Shown piece by piece: positions 57,079-64,000 of a stretch of DNA of 64,000 nucleotides (position 1 is its first letter; every line of letters begins with the position of its first letter). Position numbers and translations under genes: made by a program. The stretch covers positions 496,001-560,000 of the forward strand of contig NZ_CP020562.1 of NCBI RefSeq assembly GCF_002082565.1. The letters are read 5' to 3'. Origin of the DNA: Halomonas sp. GT. Lineage in GTDB: Bacteria; Pseudomonadota; Gammaproteobacteria; Pseudomonadales; Halomonadaceae. Below the pieces are notes generated by a model. The model made no database searches and was not told where the DNA came from. It was given only the letters and a program-made list of their open reading frames with translations.

Positions 57079-59222
57079 CATTTTTCCGCGCCACGCCGCC
57101 AGCGGAAATACCTCTCCAACAGGGTGAGCATACGCTCGGGTTTGTGGGCATTTTTCCACACGCCAGCGGTGGCTTTGGCAGCTTCACCAAGGGTGGGATA
57201 GGGGTGGATGGTGCCCAGTAGCTTGTTAAGCCCCAGGCCATGCTTCATGGCGAGGGTGAATTCTCCTAGCCATTCTCCGGCGCTTTCAGCCACGATGGTC
57301 GCACCAAGGATTTTGTCCTTACCGGGCACAGTAAGCACCTTGATAAACCCGTCTGTCGCGCCCTCGGCAATAGCGCGGTCGCTTTCACTCATGGCATAGC
57401 GGGTGACTTCAAACGCCACGCCTTTAGCAATGGCCTCTTTTTCGTTGAGCCCCACCCGCGCTACTTCCGGCTGGATATAGGTGACGGCAGGCATAAAGCG
57501 ATAATCTACTGTGAAGCTTTTTAACTCACCAAACAGTGCATTGACTGCTGCATGCCACGCCTGATGGGCAGCGGCATGCGTGAGTTGATAGGGGCCTGCC
57601 AGGTCGCCGCAGGCCCAAATGTTAGGCAGTCGAGTTTGGAGACGCTCGTTGAGTTCTAGCGTGCCAGTGTTGGTGGTGGTGATTCCCAGGGCTTCCAAAC
57701 CCAGTCCTTCAACATTGGCTTGGCGGCCAACGCTGACGAGCAAATAATCAAATTCGATGGTGGTACGCTGGCCATTGTGCTCTACCACCAGTTGATGGCC
57801 AGGGCCATCTTGGCTTACTTCCAAGGCGTTGGCGCCGGTCATTACGTTAACGCCTTCCTGGGTGAGCGTGCGCTCCACGTGTTCGCCTACGTCTTGGTCT
57901 TCTCGGCCTAGCAACTGCGGAATACCCTCCACCAACGTGACCTGACTGCCCAGGCGGGCAAAACTCTGGCTGAGCTCGCAGCCAATTGCTCCGCCGCCCA
58001 GTACGACCAAGCGTTTAGGCAACTCCGTGAGTGACCACAGGTTTTCTGAGGTGAGCAGTGGTGCATGCTCGATGCCGGGAAGCGGTGGTATTCGGGGGCG
58101 CGCGCCAGTGGCTAGCACAATATGGCGGGCGGTCAGGGTTTTATCACCGATGTTGATTTCCCAAGGAGATATCAGGGTGGCATGTTCCTGATACACCTCA
58201 ACGCCCAGTTTGGTGTAACGCTCGACACTATCGTGGGGTTCAATATCAGTAATGGCTTGGTGTACGTGCCCCATCACCTTGGCAAAATCAATATCTGGCT
58301 CGCTAGCGTTAACGCCAAAGCGATGTGCTGTACGTACTTCGTGGGCAGCGTGGGCGGCACGAATTAGCGCCTTTGAAGGTACACAGCCGGTATTCAGGCA
58401 GTCGCCGCCCATTTTGTGCTTTTCTACCAACGCCACTTTTGCTTTTACCGCGCTGCCAATATAGCTAGTGACGAGACCCGCCGAGCCGCCGCCGATGACC
58501 ACAATGTCGTAATCAAAGCGGGATGGGCGCTTAAAACCACGATAGGCATTGCGCTTTTGTACTAGTAGCGCAATACGGCGAGCTATCCAAGGAAACACTG
58601 CCAGCAGCGCAAACGAGGCCAAAAGCCCAGGAGAAATAATACCGCCCAGGCTTTCAAGTTCACCCAATTGACCGCCCGCATTCACGTAAACCACGGTGCC
58701 GGGCAGCATGCCTAGCTGGCTTACCCAATAGAAGGTGACTGTTTTAAGCCGCGTTAGGCCCATCACCAGATTGATCATAAAGAAAGGGAATATCGGTACT
58801 AAGCGAAGGGTGAAAAGATAAAAAGCTCCGTCTTTATCAACGCCACGATTGACCGTATCGAATTGGCGAGGAAAACGCTTTTCAATCGGCTGTCGAAACA
58901 GGAATCGAGAAAGTAAAAAGGCTAGCGTTGCGCCGATGGTGCTGGCAAAGGAGATAATTAACAGCCCCCAACCGAGGCCAAACAGTGCGCCACCTAGCAG
59001 TGTGAGGAGTGTCGCGCCGGGTAGCGATAGTGTCGTCATAACCACATATACAGCAAAGAAAATGCCCGCAACCTGCCAAGGGGATTGCTGGAATGCAGCC
59101 TGGAAATCGCTGCGATAGGTTTGCAGGGTTTCCAAGGTGAAGAACGTATGGGCACCGCTCACGTAAAAGCCAAGCACGGCCAGTAGCAGCAAGGTGATAA
59201 TCAGCAGGCGCTGACGGTTCAT
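57078..59222 (-). CDS. TVP38/TMEM64 membrane domain fused to pyridine nucleotide-disulfide oxidoreductase
   Basis: 714 residues from ATG 59222, with GGAG 6 bases upstream; the frame is open to 59264. Residues about 5-225 are a TVP38/TMEM64 (DedA superfamily) domain with five to six membrane segments and the motif LPGATLLTLLGGALFG. A flavoprotein of mercuric-reductase or lipoamide-dehydrogenase type follows: VVIGGGSAGLVTSYIG, the redox pair CLNTGC in GGDCLNTGCVPSKAL, VVLGGGAIGCELSQSF, and the catalytic base region TIHPYPTLGEA. Both halves look intact. The substrate is unknown; no mercury-binding Cys pair is at the C-terminus. Confidence 0.88.
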   Translation of the reverse strand: MNRQRLLIITLLLLAVLGFYVSGAHTFFTLETLQTYRSDFQAAFQQSPWQVAGIFFAVYVVMTTLSLPGATLLTLLGGALFGLGWGLLIISFASTIGATLAFLLSRFLFRQPIEKRFPRQFDTVNRGVDKDGAFYLFTLRLVPIFPFFMINLVMGLTRLKTVTFYWVSQLGMLPGTVVYVNAGGQLGELESLGGIISPGLLASFALLAVFPWIARRIALLVQKRNAYRGFKRPSRFDYDIVVIGGGSAGLVTSYIGSAVKAKVALVEKHKMGGDCLNTGCVPSKALIRAAHAAHEVRTAHRFGVNASEPDIDFAKVMGHVHQAITDIEPHDSVERYTKLGVEVYQEHATLISPWEINIGDKTLTARHIVLATGARPRIPPLPGIEHAPLLTSENLWSLTELPKRLVVLGGGAIGCELSQSFARLGSQVTLVEGIPQLLGREDQDVGEHVERTLTQEGVNVMTGANALEVSQDGPGHQLVVEHNGQRTTIEFDYLLVSVGRQANVEGLGLEALGITTTNTGTLELNERLQTRLPNIWACGDLAGPYQLTHAAAHQAWHAAVNALFGELKSFTVDYRFMPAVTYIQPEVARVGLNEKEAIAKGVAFEVTRYAMSESDRAIAEGATDGFIKVLTVPGKDKILGATIVAESAGEWLGEFTLAMKHGLGLNKLLGTIHPYPTLGEAAKATAGVWKNAHKPERMLTLLERYFRWRRGAEK

Positions 59223-59298
59223 GGCAGGCTCCGTTAGGGCAAAGTGGTGGTAGAAACAGAACATTCGTTCAGTAACAGTGACGTAAAGAGCGGAATCC

Positions 59299-59931
59299 TT
59301 ACAGGCTGTTTGCGTGCTTCAGTGTTTGTTGCCAGCGCTGCCAGTCTTCTGGGCGGTCAATATCCCACATGGTGTCGGGAAAGATGGCTTCTAAGGACAG
59401 CGCTTCAAGCCGCTGTCGAGTGACTTGGAGCACTTGCTCGGTTCCCCAAGGTATGTTCTTAAATAGGCTAGGATGATCGTCATGAGTGCCGATCAACCCA
59501 TAGCCGCCGTCTTCGGCAGGTAAAATCACCACTGGCACGTCTTTAAGCGCTGCACTGCACTGCCTAAGCATCGCAACGGTGATACTAGGGCAATCAGTGC
59601 CCATCACCATTGATGGACCTTGAGTGCTATTCAGTGCATGACGTACGCGCATTCCCACATCGCCGTGAAGTTGAGCGGCGAGCGATATTCCGTAGTGAGC
59701 CTGTAGCTCCACAAACAAAGGGTGCTGATGCTCTAAGGAAGTCCATAATGTGACGTGTTGCGATCCCAGTGCTTGGCAGGCGGTGGCAACGCAGTGGCGA
59801 ACCATGGTGGCATGGGCTTGCGCCGCACCTTCTGGCCCAAGGCAAGGAATTAAGCGCGTTTTCGCCTGCCCAGGCAGCGGCGCTTTGGCCAGCAGATGTA
59901 GATGGGGCTGCACTGGAGACTTAACGGGCAT
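59299..59931 (-). CDS. rSAM/selenodomain-associated transferase 1 (DUF2064)
   Basis: 210 residues from ATG 59931, chosen for AAGGAG 8 bases upstream; the frame is open to 59967. The nucleotidyl/glycosyltransferase A-type motif LLAKAPLPGQAKTRLIPCLG is followed by MVMGTDCPSITVAML and PAEDGGYGLIG, the pattern of the TIGR04282 family as I recall it. These proteins recur beside radical SAM and SelD-domain genes and arsenosugar loci. The start overlaps the upstream glycosyltransferase by 11 bases, so the two are coupled. Confidence 0.82.
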   Translation of the reverse strand: MPVKSPVQPHLHLLAKAPLPGQAKTRLIPCLGPEGAAQAHATMVRHCVATACQALGSQHVTLWTSLEHQHPLFVELQAHYGISLAAQLHGDVGMRVRHALNSTQGPSMVMGTDCPSITVAMLRQCSAALKDVPVVILPAEDGGYGLIGTHDDHPSLFKNIPWGTEQVLQVTRQRLEALSLEAIFPDTMWDIDRPEDWQRWQQTLKHANSL

Positions 59932-60595
59932 TGCGATACTCCTTGGCAAGTTGGGTGGCGCTGACACCGCGCCAGTAGCGGTAACGCAGCCGCCACATCA
60001 GGCAAATAGTTTTCCTGGCGCCGAACTGATCCCAGCGCCTGCCTGAGCTTATCACTTTGGTGCGTAGGCAGGCGGGGGGAGAAAGTGCCTTTAGGCGCTT
60101 GCTTAACTCGATATCTTCCATTAGCGGTTGTTCGGGAAAGCCGCCGACCGCTTCAAAAGACGCTCGGCGTAGGAACATGCCCTGATCGCCAGTGGCGATA
60201 CCGCTTAGCCGTGAGCGTAGGTTCATCAGAATGCTAACGAGAGGCAGCCAGCGGCTTTTTCCCTCAAGGTGAATATCAAACCGTCCCCAGCAATTTGTGC
60301 TTAGCGATTGGAAGATCAGCTTGCAGGCCCCTTCAGGAAGCCGAGTGTCAGCATGTAAAAATAGCAGCGCCGCTGAGCGCGCGCTTTTTGCGCCGAGGTT
60401 CATCTGCCGTGCTCGGCAAGGGGCGCTCGTCAGTAGTGTATCCGCTAGCGGGGTGGCCAGCGCCACGCTGTCATCGGTACTCCCCCCGTCGACCACAATG
60501 ATTTCCGCAACGGTCTCTCGCAGTGGCTGCAGCGCGGCTAGTGCCGTTTCAATCCCTGCAGCCTCATTCAGCATGGGGATCACAATGCTAAGCAT
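59921..60595 (-). CDS. Family 2 glycosyltransferase, rSAM/selenodomain-associated transferase 2
   Basis: 224 residues from ATG 60595 (MLSIVIPMLNEAAGIETAL); an upstream ATG at 60667 would overlap the ATPase gene by 53 bases and is less likely. GT-A motifs are IIVVDGGSTDDSVALA near residue 35 and LLFLHADTRLPEGA, with GDQGMFLRRASFEAVGGFPE near 125. This matches the TIGR04283 type. It is probably soluble or peripheral and is paired with the next gene in every arrangement I know of. The acceptor is unknown. Confidence 0.84.
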   Translation of the reverse strand: MLSIVIPMLNEAAGIETALAALQPLRETVAEIIVVDGGSTDDSVALATPLADTLLTSAPCRARQMNLGAKSARSAALLFLHADTRLPEGACKLIFQSLSTNCWGRFDIHLEGKSRWLPLVSILMNLRSRLSGIATGDQGMFLRRASFEAVGGFPEQPLMEDIELSKRLKALSPPACLRTKVISSGRRWDQFGARKTICLMWRLRYRYWRGVSATQLAKEYRNAR

Positions 60596-60614
60596 AGGTG
60601 ATTTCGCACCTGGG

Positions 60615-61250
60615 TTAGCCAAGGGCAATGATTGGTCCTCCGGCGGCATTGGCATCGGCTTCATCATGGGTGACCAGCAGGGTGGGCAGGCCTGCTTCCC
60701 GAAGCTGGCCGAACACTAGCGTACGCATCTCCTGGCGCAGTGCGGTGTCCAGTTTGGAAAACGGCTCATCCAGCAGCACGGCACGGGGCTGTGAAAGCAG
60801 CAGGCGCATCAGCGCCACCCTAGCTTGCTGGCCGCCGGAAAGAGTCGCCGGATCGCGGTTTTCAAAGCCCGCCAGCCCCACTTGATTCAACGCTTGGGCA
60901 ACCTGCTGGCGTTTGTCGTTGGCACGGTGTGGCAGGCCAAAGCGACAATTCCCCGCCACACTTAAATGGGGAAATAGCATCGGGTCCTGAAACAGCAGGC
61001 CAATGCCACGCTGTTCGGCGGGCAGGGTATCTAGGCGTTTATCACCCAGATAGAGTTCACCTTGAGCCTGAAAGGCGGGGGACAAAAAGCCTGCCAGATA
61101 GGCCAGCAACGTAGACTTGCCTGAGCCGGAAGGGCCCATCACGGTTAATACTTCACCAGGCGCAATGTCACGGTGCATTGCCAGCAATGTTTCGCCTTTC
61201 AGCGTGATAGACATCTGTTTGATATGCAGCGTTTGAAGGTTGGGGGTCAT
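60615..61250 (-). CDS. ynjD: ABC transporter ATP-binding protein, YnjD-like
   Basis: 211 residues from ATG 61250, which overlaps the permease stop as ATGA. Walker A GPSGSGKSTLLAYLAG is near residue 36, the signature LSGGQQARVALMRLLLS near 130, Walker B AVLLDEPFSKLD near 150 and the H-loop LLVTHDEADA near 190. It belongs to the importer group that includes ThiQ, PotA and YnjD. The adjacent permease and binding protein identify the YnjBCD system, whose substrate is not established. Confidence 0.86.
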   Translation of the reverse strand: MTPNLQTLHIKQMSITLKGETLLAMHRDIAPGEVLTVMGPSGSGKSTLLAYLAGFLSPAFQAQGELYLGDKRLDTLPAEQRGIGLLFQDPMLFPHLSVAGNCRFGLPHRANDKRQQVAQALNQVGLAGFENRDPATLSGGQQARVALMRLLLSQPRAVLLDEPFSKLDTALRQEMRTLVFGQLREAGLPTLLVTHDEADANAAGGPIIALG

Positions 61251-62929
61251 GCAGCTCCTCGCATTTGGCGGCGTTTTGCCCACACAAGGCGGGGAATCAT
61301 GAGTGCTAGGCTAAAGCCAATAAAAGGCAGCAGCGCCTGCAACAGCGCTAATACCGCCACTAGTCTTCGATTGCCGCCAGACGCCATGGCAACCGCTTCG
61401 GTAGTGATGGTGGGTACGCGACCACCCCCCAGCAGCAGTGTTGGCAAATACTGGCCAATACTCACGGCTAAGCTCACTGCGCAGGCGGTGAGTAGCGGGG
61501 CCAATAACAGTGGCAGACGCACTTGCCAGAAAGCTCGCCAGGGGGGAACACCCAGCGACAGTGCCACCTGTACCCAGCGTGGGTCCAGCCGCCGGTAGGA
61601 CTCTGACAGCGATAAGTAGAGATACGGCACCACAAACAGCAAATGAACGGCCACTACCAAGGCGTGCTGAGGGCGGATGGCAATGCTTTCAGCGGCGACC
61701 ACTAAGCCAAACAGAAAGGCTACTTGAGGCACAATGAGCGGTAAGTAAAGCAGCCATTGAGCACGCAGTGCAGGCAAGTGGTGGCGCGCTGCATGCTCCA
61801 ATGTTGCCACGACCAGTACCGCGGCGATAAGTGTCGCGGCCAGCCCCACACTCAGCGTATTCATCAGCGGTGTTGCCACGCCGGGCAGAATGCGCCGCCA
61901 ATGATCCAGTGTGAACGTGCCCGGCAGCGCATCCGGAAAACGCCAAAAGCCCGCCACCGAAAACAGGGCCAACCCGGCCAGCGCACTGATCGCTAGCAGC
62001 GTGACAGCTAGCAGCAGCGCACGGCCACTAAAGGCAATTGCCGTTGACCCTGATGTCCGCGAGCCGTTGGCCAACCAACGCTGACAGAGGCACTTGACCC
62101 CTTGTTCGCCAAGCCACCAGGTAAGCAGTGCCGCCAGGGTAACGCCGAGCTGTAGCACGGCACCGGCAGATGCCATAAATCGGCGGCTTAAATCGGGATC
62201 ATTAAACCAGGTGAGCACCGAAACACTCAGCGTTGGTGGCAAGGTAGGGCCAAGAATCAACGCCATATCCACCACCGACGTGGCGTAGGCAATAACGGCA
62301 TAAACTGGCAAGCGAATGAGAGGGTAAAGCGCTGGGAAAACGCACTTCAGCCAAGCAATGCCGGGTGCATAGCCCAGCGACCGCGCCAAGGTGACACGTT
62401 GTTCAGGGCGCAACTGAGGGAGCGTAGCTAAACTCATCAATAGCAAAAAGGGCACTTCTTTGAGTATCAGGCCCGCCATTAGCGCAAGCCCTAACGGGTC
62501 GTTGACGATCAGCAGGTCAGGTGGGCGCTCCCACCCAGTGAGTCCAGGAGAGACCCAGCGCACCAGCAACCCTGAAGGGGCAATCAAAAAGGCGAGCCCG
62601 AATGCCACGGCTGCGTGGGGAATGGCCAGTAGCGGTGAGACCATTCGCCGAATGGCGCGGTCAATCCAGGTTCCTTGGCTAGCTGCCAGGAACAGCACCA
62701 CGATAAACAGTGCCACCAAGGTGGTGATCAGACCGCTAAAATAGCTCAGCAGTACGGAACGGTGGAGACCCGCACGCCCCCATAGAGCATGCCATGCTTC
62801 CAGATGAAACGTGCCCTCTCCGAGTACCGGTAAATAGCCAAAGGCAGGCAACAACACCATACCAAGCCCCACACTTACTGGAATAACCAAAAGTGCAATA
62901 AGCAGTATAGGGGCTAGCCGCAGGATCAA
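61247..62929 (-). CDS. ynjC: ABC transporter permease, fused two-domain, YnjC-like
   Basis: 560 residues with about twelve membrane segments in two halves, each with its own permease-ATPase coupling loop. The second is in SLGVPPWRAFWQVRLPLLLAP near residue 480 and the first near SLGYAPGIAWLKCVFPALYP at 205. The double-length permease is the YnjC arrangement. The start is TTG 62929, directly after the binding-protein stop and without a clear ribosome binding site, so it depends on coupling; a slightly later start is possible. Confidence 0.85.
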   Translation of the reverse strand: MILRLAPILLIALLVIPVSVGLGMVLLPAFGYLPVLGEGTFHLEAWHALWGRAGLHRSVLLSYFSGLITTLVALFIVVLFLAASQGTWIDRAIRRMVSPLLAIPHAAVAFGLAFLIAPSGLLVRWVSPGLTGWERPPDLLIVNDPLGLALMAGLILKEVPFLLLMSLATLPQLRPEQRVTLARSLGYAPGIAWLKCVFPALYPLIRLPVYAVIAYATSVVDMALILGPTLPPTLSVSVLTWFNDPDLSRRFMASAGAVLQLGVTLAALLTWWLGEQGVKCLCQRWLANGSRTSGSTAIAFSGRALLLAVTLLAISALAGLALFSVAGFWRFPDALPGTFTLDHWRRILPGVATPLMNTLSVGLAATLIAAVLVVATLEHAARHHLPALRAQWLLYLPLIVPQVAFLFGLVVAAESIAIRPQHALVVAVHLLFVVPYLYLSLSESYRRLDPRWVQVALSLGVPPWRAFWQVRLPLLLAPLLTACAVSLAVSIGQYLPTLLLGGGRVPTITTEAVAMASGGNRRLVAVLALLQALLPFIGFSLALMIPRLVWAKRRQMRGAA

Positions 62930-64000
62930 TTAATTAACGCCATAACGCTTAAGCCACGCATCCTGTAGCGCCGTCATCCAGCTGGGGTGAGGTTCGGCCA
63001 GGGTATTGGAAAGTGCATCGGCGGGCAGAGCAGATGGGTGGCTTTCGCCTTGTTCGAAGAGCGCCTTGTCGTTTTCATCTAACCGACTGACTGCCAATAC
63101 GGTGCGATCGCCCCACATGCTAAGCGACTGCTTTTGGGCTTGGGCTTCAGGTGAGAGCAGAAAGTTGGCTAGTGCCATTGCGCCTGCTTTATGGGGAGAA
63201 TTATAGGGAATAGCGACAAAGTGAACGTTTCCTAGGGTGCCGCCTTCCAGCACGTAGCTGCGCACACTCTCTGGGAGTTCATACTCCATCACCGCGACGG
63301 CGGCATCTGTCGGGTAGAAGGAGAAGGCCACGCTGAGTTCACCATCGCTCATTAAAGTGCGAAGGTTAGGGCCTGATTCCGGGAAACTTCGGCCGCTGCG
63401 CCATAGGTATGGGTGTAACTCATCCAGATAATCCCACAATGGCGCAGTGATCTCCGCAAACTCCGCTTCAACCACTGGCGCATAAAGGGCGTCATCTTGA
63501 TTCGATAATTCAATTAACGCCTGTTTTAAAAAGGTGCTACCGGTGAAATCGGGAATACGTGGATAGCTGAATTGGCCAGGATTATCTTTGGCCCACTCCA
63601 GTAAATCCGCAATACTTTGCGGCGGCGTTTCAGTTTGAGCGCTGTCGTAGTAGAAAGTGATTTGTGCTTTTCCCCATGGAGACTCATAGCCTTCAGTAGG
63701 CAACGTAAAGTCGGTAACCACTTCTGGGTTTTCATCTGAGTGAGTCAAGGCGAAGTTAGGCAGGGATTCGGCAAAGGGGCCAAATAAGAGGTCCTGTTCG
63801 CGCATGGCGGCGAAGTTTTCGCCGTTAATCCAGATCAGGTCGATGCGGCCATCATCCATGTTACCAGCCTGCTTTTCACCCAGTACTCGAGCAACGGCAC
63901 TACCTGTGTCGTCTAACTTCACATGCTCTACATCGACGCCATACGTGGACTGCATTTGCTCGGACACCCAAGCGATATATCGGTTGGTGCGACTGTCACC
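62930..64000 (-). CDS. ynjB: ABC transporter substrate-binding protein, YnjB-like (5' partial)
   Basis: Periplasmic binding protein. The frame stays open to the window edge, so the signal peptide is missing and 356 residues are visible. The visible N-terminal part reads GDSRTNRYIAWVSEQMQSTYGV. Family-like segments are DDGRIDLIWINGENFAAM, LLFGPFAESLPNFALT and GKAQITFYYDSAQ, which fit the COG4134/YnjB pattern. The mature domain is complete to TAA. It opens the YnjBCD transporter and the operon below it. Confidence 0.85.
   Translation of the reverse strand, partial: GDSRTNRYIAWVSEQMQSTYGVDVEHVKLDDTGSAVARVLGEKQAGNMDDGRIDLIWINGENFAAMREQDLLFGPFAESLPNFALTHSDENPEVVTDFTLPTEGYESPWGKAQITFYYDSAQTETPPQSIADLLEWAKDNPGQFSYPRIPDFTGSTFLKQALIELSNQDDALYAPVVEAEFAEITAPLWDYLDELHPYLWRSGRSFPESGPNLRTLMSDGELSVAFSFYPTDAAVAVMEYELPESVRSYVLEGGTLGNVHFVAIPYNSPHKAGAMALANFLLSPEAQAQKQSLSMWGDRTVLAVSRLDENDKALFEQGESHPSALPADALSNTLAEPHPSWMTALQDAWLKRYGVN

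Noticed and set aside
57078-58500. Mercuric reductase
   Set aside because: The redox motif and overall fold match, but the C-terminal Cys pair that binds mercury is absent and there are no other mer genes.

Overview
The window is a chromosomal segment of a gammaproteobacterium, most likely a Halomonas or close relative (Halomonadaceae). Three things point there: core-gene order typical of Pseudomonas and Oceanospirillales, moderate-to-high G+C, and slightly acidic proteins. This placement is an inference from gene content and order. I see no rRNA, tRNA, insertion sequence, prophage or CRISPR array. Most of the window is dense housekeeping sequence. Accessory character appears only after about 50 kb.

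Layout. 1-3.7 kb: the end of ftsY, then ftsE, ftsX and rpoH. 3.7-8.7 kb (minus strand): coaBC-dut-algC-argB-slmA. 8.7-12.9 kb: radC, rpmB-rpmG, mutM, rlmI and a thioesterase. 13-15.3 kb: alanine dehydrogenase, slyX and a membrane-anchored cold-shock-domain protein. 15.3-23.1 kb (minus): map-glnD-dapC-yffB-dapD-dapE and a hypothetical gene. 23.5-43 kb (plus): a long run of rpsB, tsf, pyrH, frr, uppS, cdsA, dxr, rseP, bamA, skp, lpxD, fabZ, lpxA, lpxB, rnhB, dnaE and accA, covering translation, isoprenoid, phospholipid, lipid A and outer-membrane assembly. 43-49.9 kb: tilS, ppx (minus), rho after a long leader, ubiD and fre.

50.0-51.8 kb holds a 42-residue membrane peptide and then a class I DAHP synthase, the entry enzyme of aromatic amino acid synthesis. 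Two small leader ORFs that are not in ordinary gene calls precede the synthase. The first (43 codons) carries a Phe-Phe-Tyr and a Tyr-Trp-Phe run. It is followed by mutually exclusive hairpins that end in a strong intrinsic terminator. The second (58 codons) has another Tyr/Trp/Phe cluster, its own exclusive hairpin pair, and a stop codon 3 bases before the synthase start. This looks like a two-stage aromatic-amino-acid attenuator and is the most interesting signal in the window.

51.8-55.9 kb: small envelope and stress genes (DUF3087, a MliC/COG3650-like lipoprotein, a DUF457 membrane protein, a DUF411 protein, glyoxalase I and a META-domain lipoprotein). 55.9-64 kb (minus): a tightly packed seven-gene operon. 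In transcription order it is YnjB-, YnjC- and YnjD-like ABC transporter genes, two rSAM/selenodomain-associated transferases, a TVP38 membrane domain fused to a pyridine nucleotide-disulfide oxidoreductase, and a stand-alone version of the oxidoreductase domain often fused to SelD. It resembles the E. coli ydjXYZ-ynjABCD neighbourhood and suggests a poorly characterised uptake and redox pathway. The first gene runs off the window.
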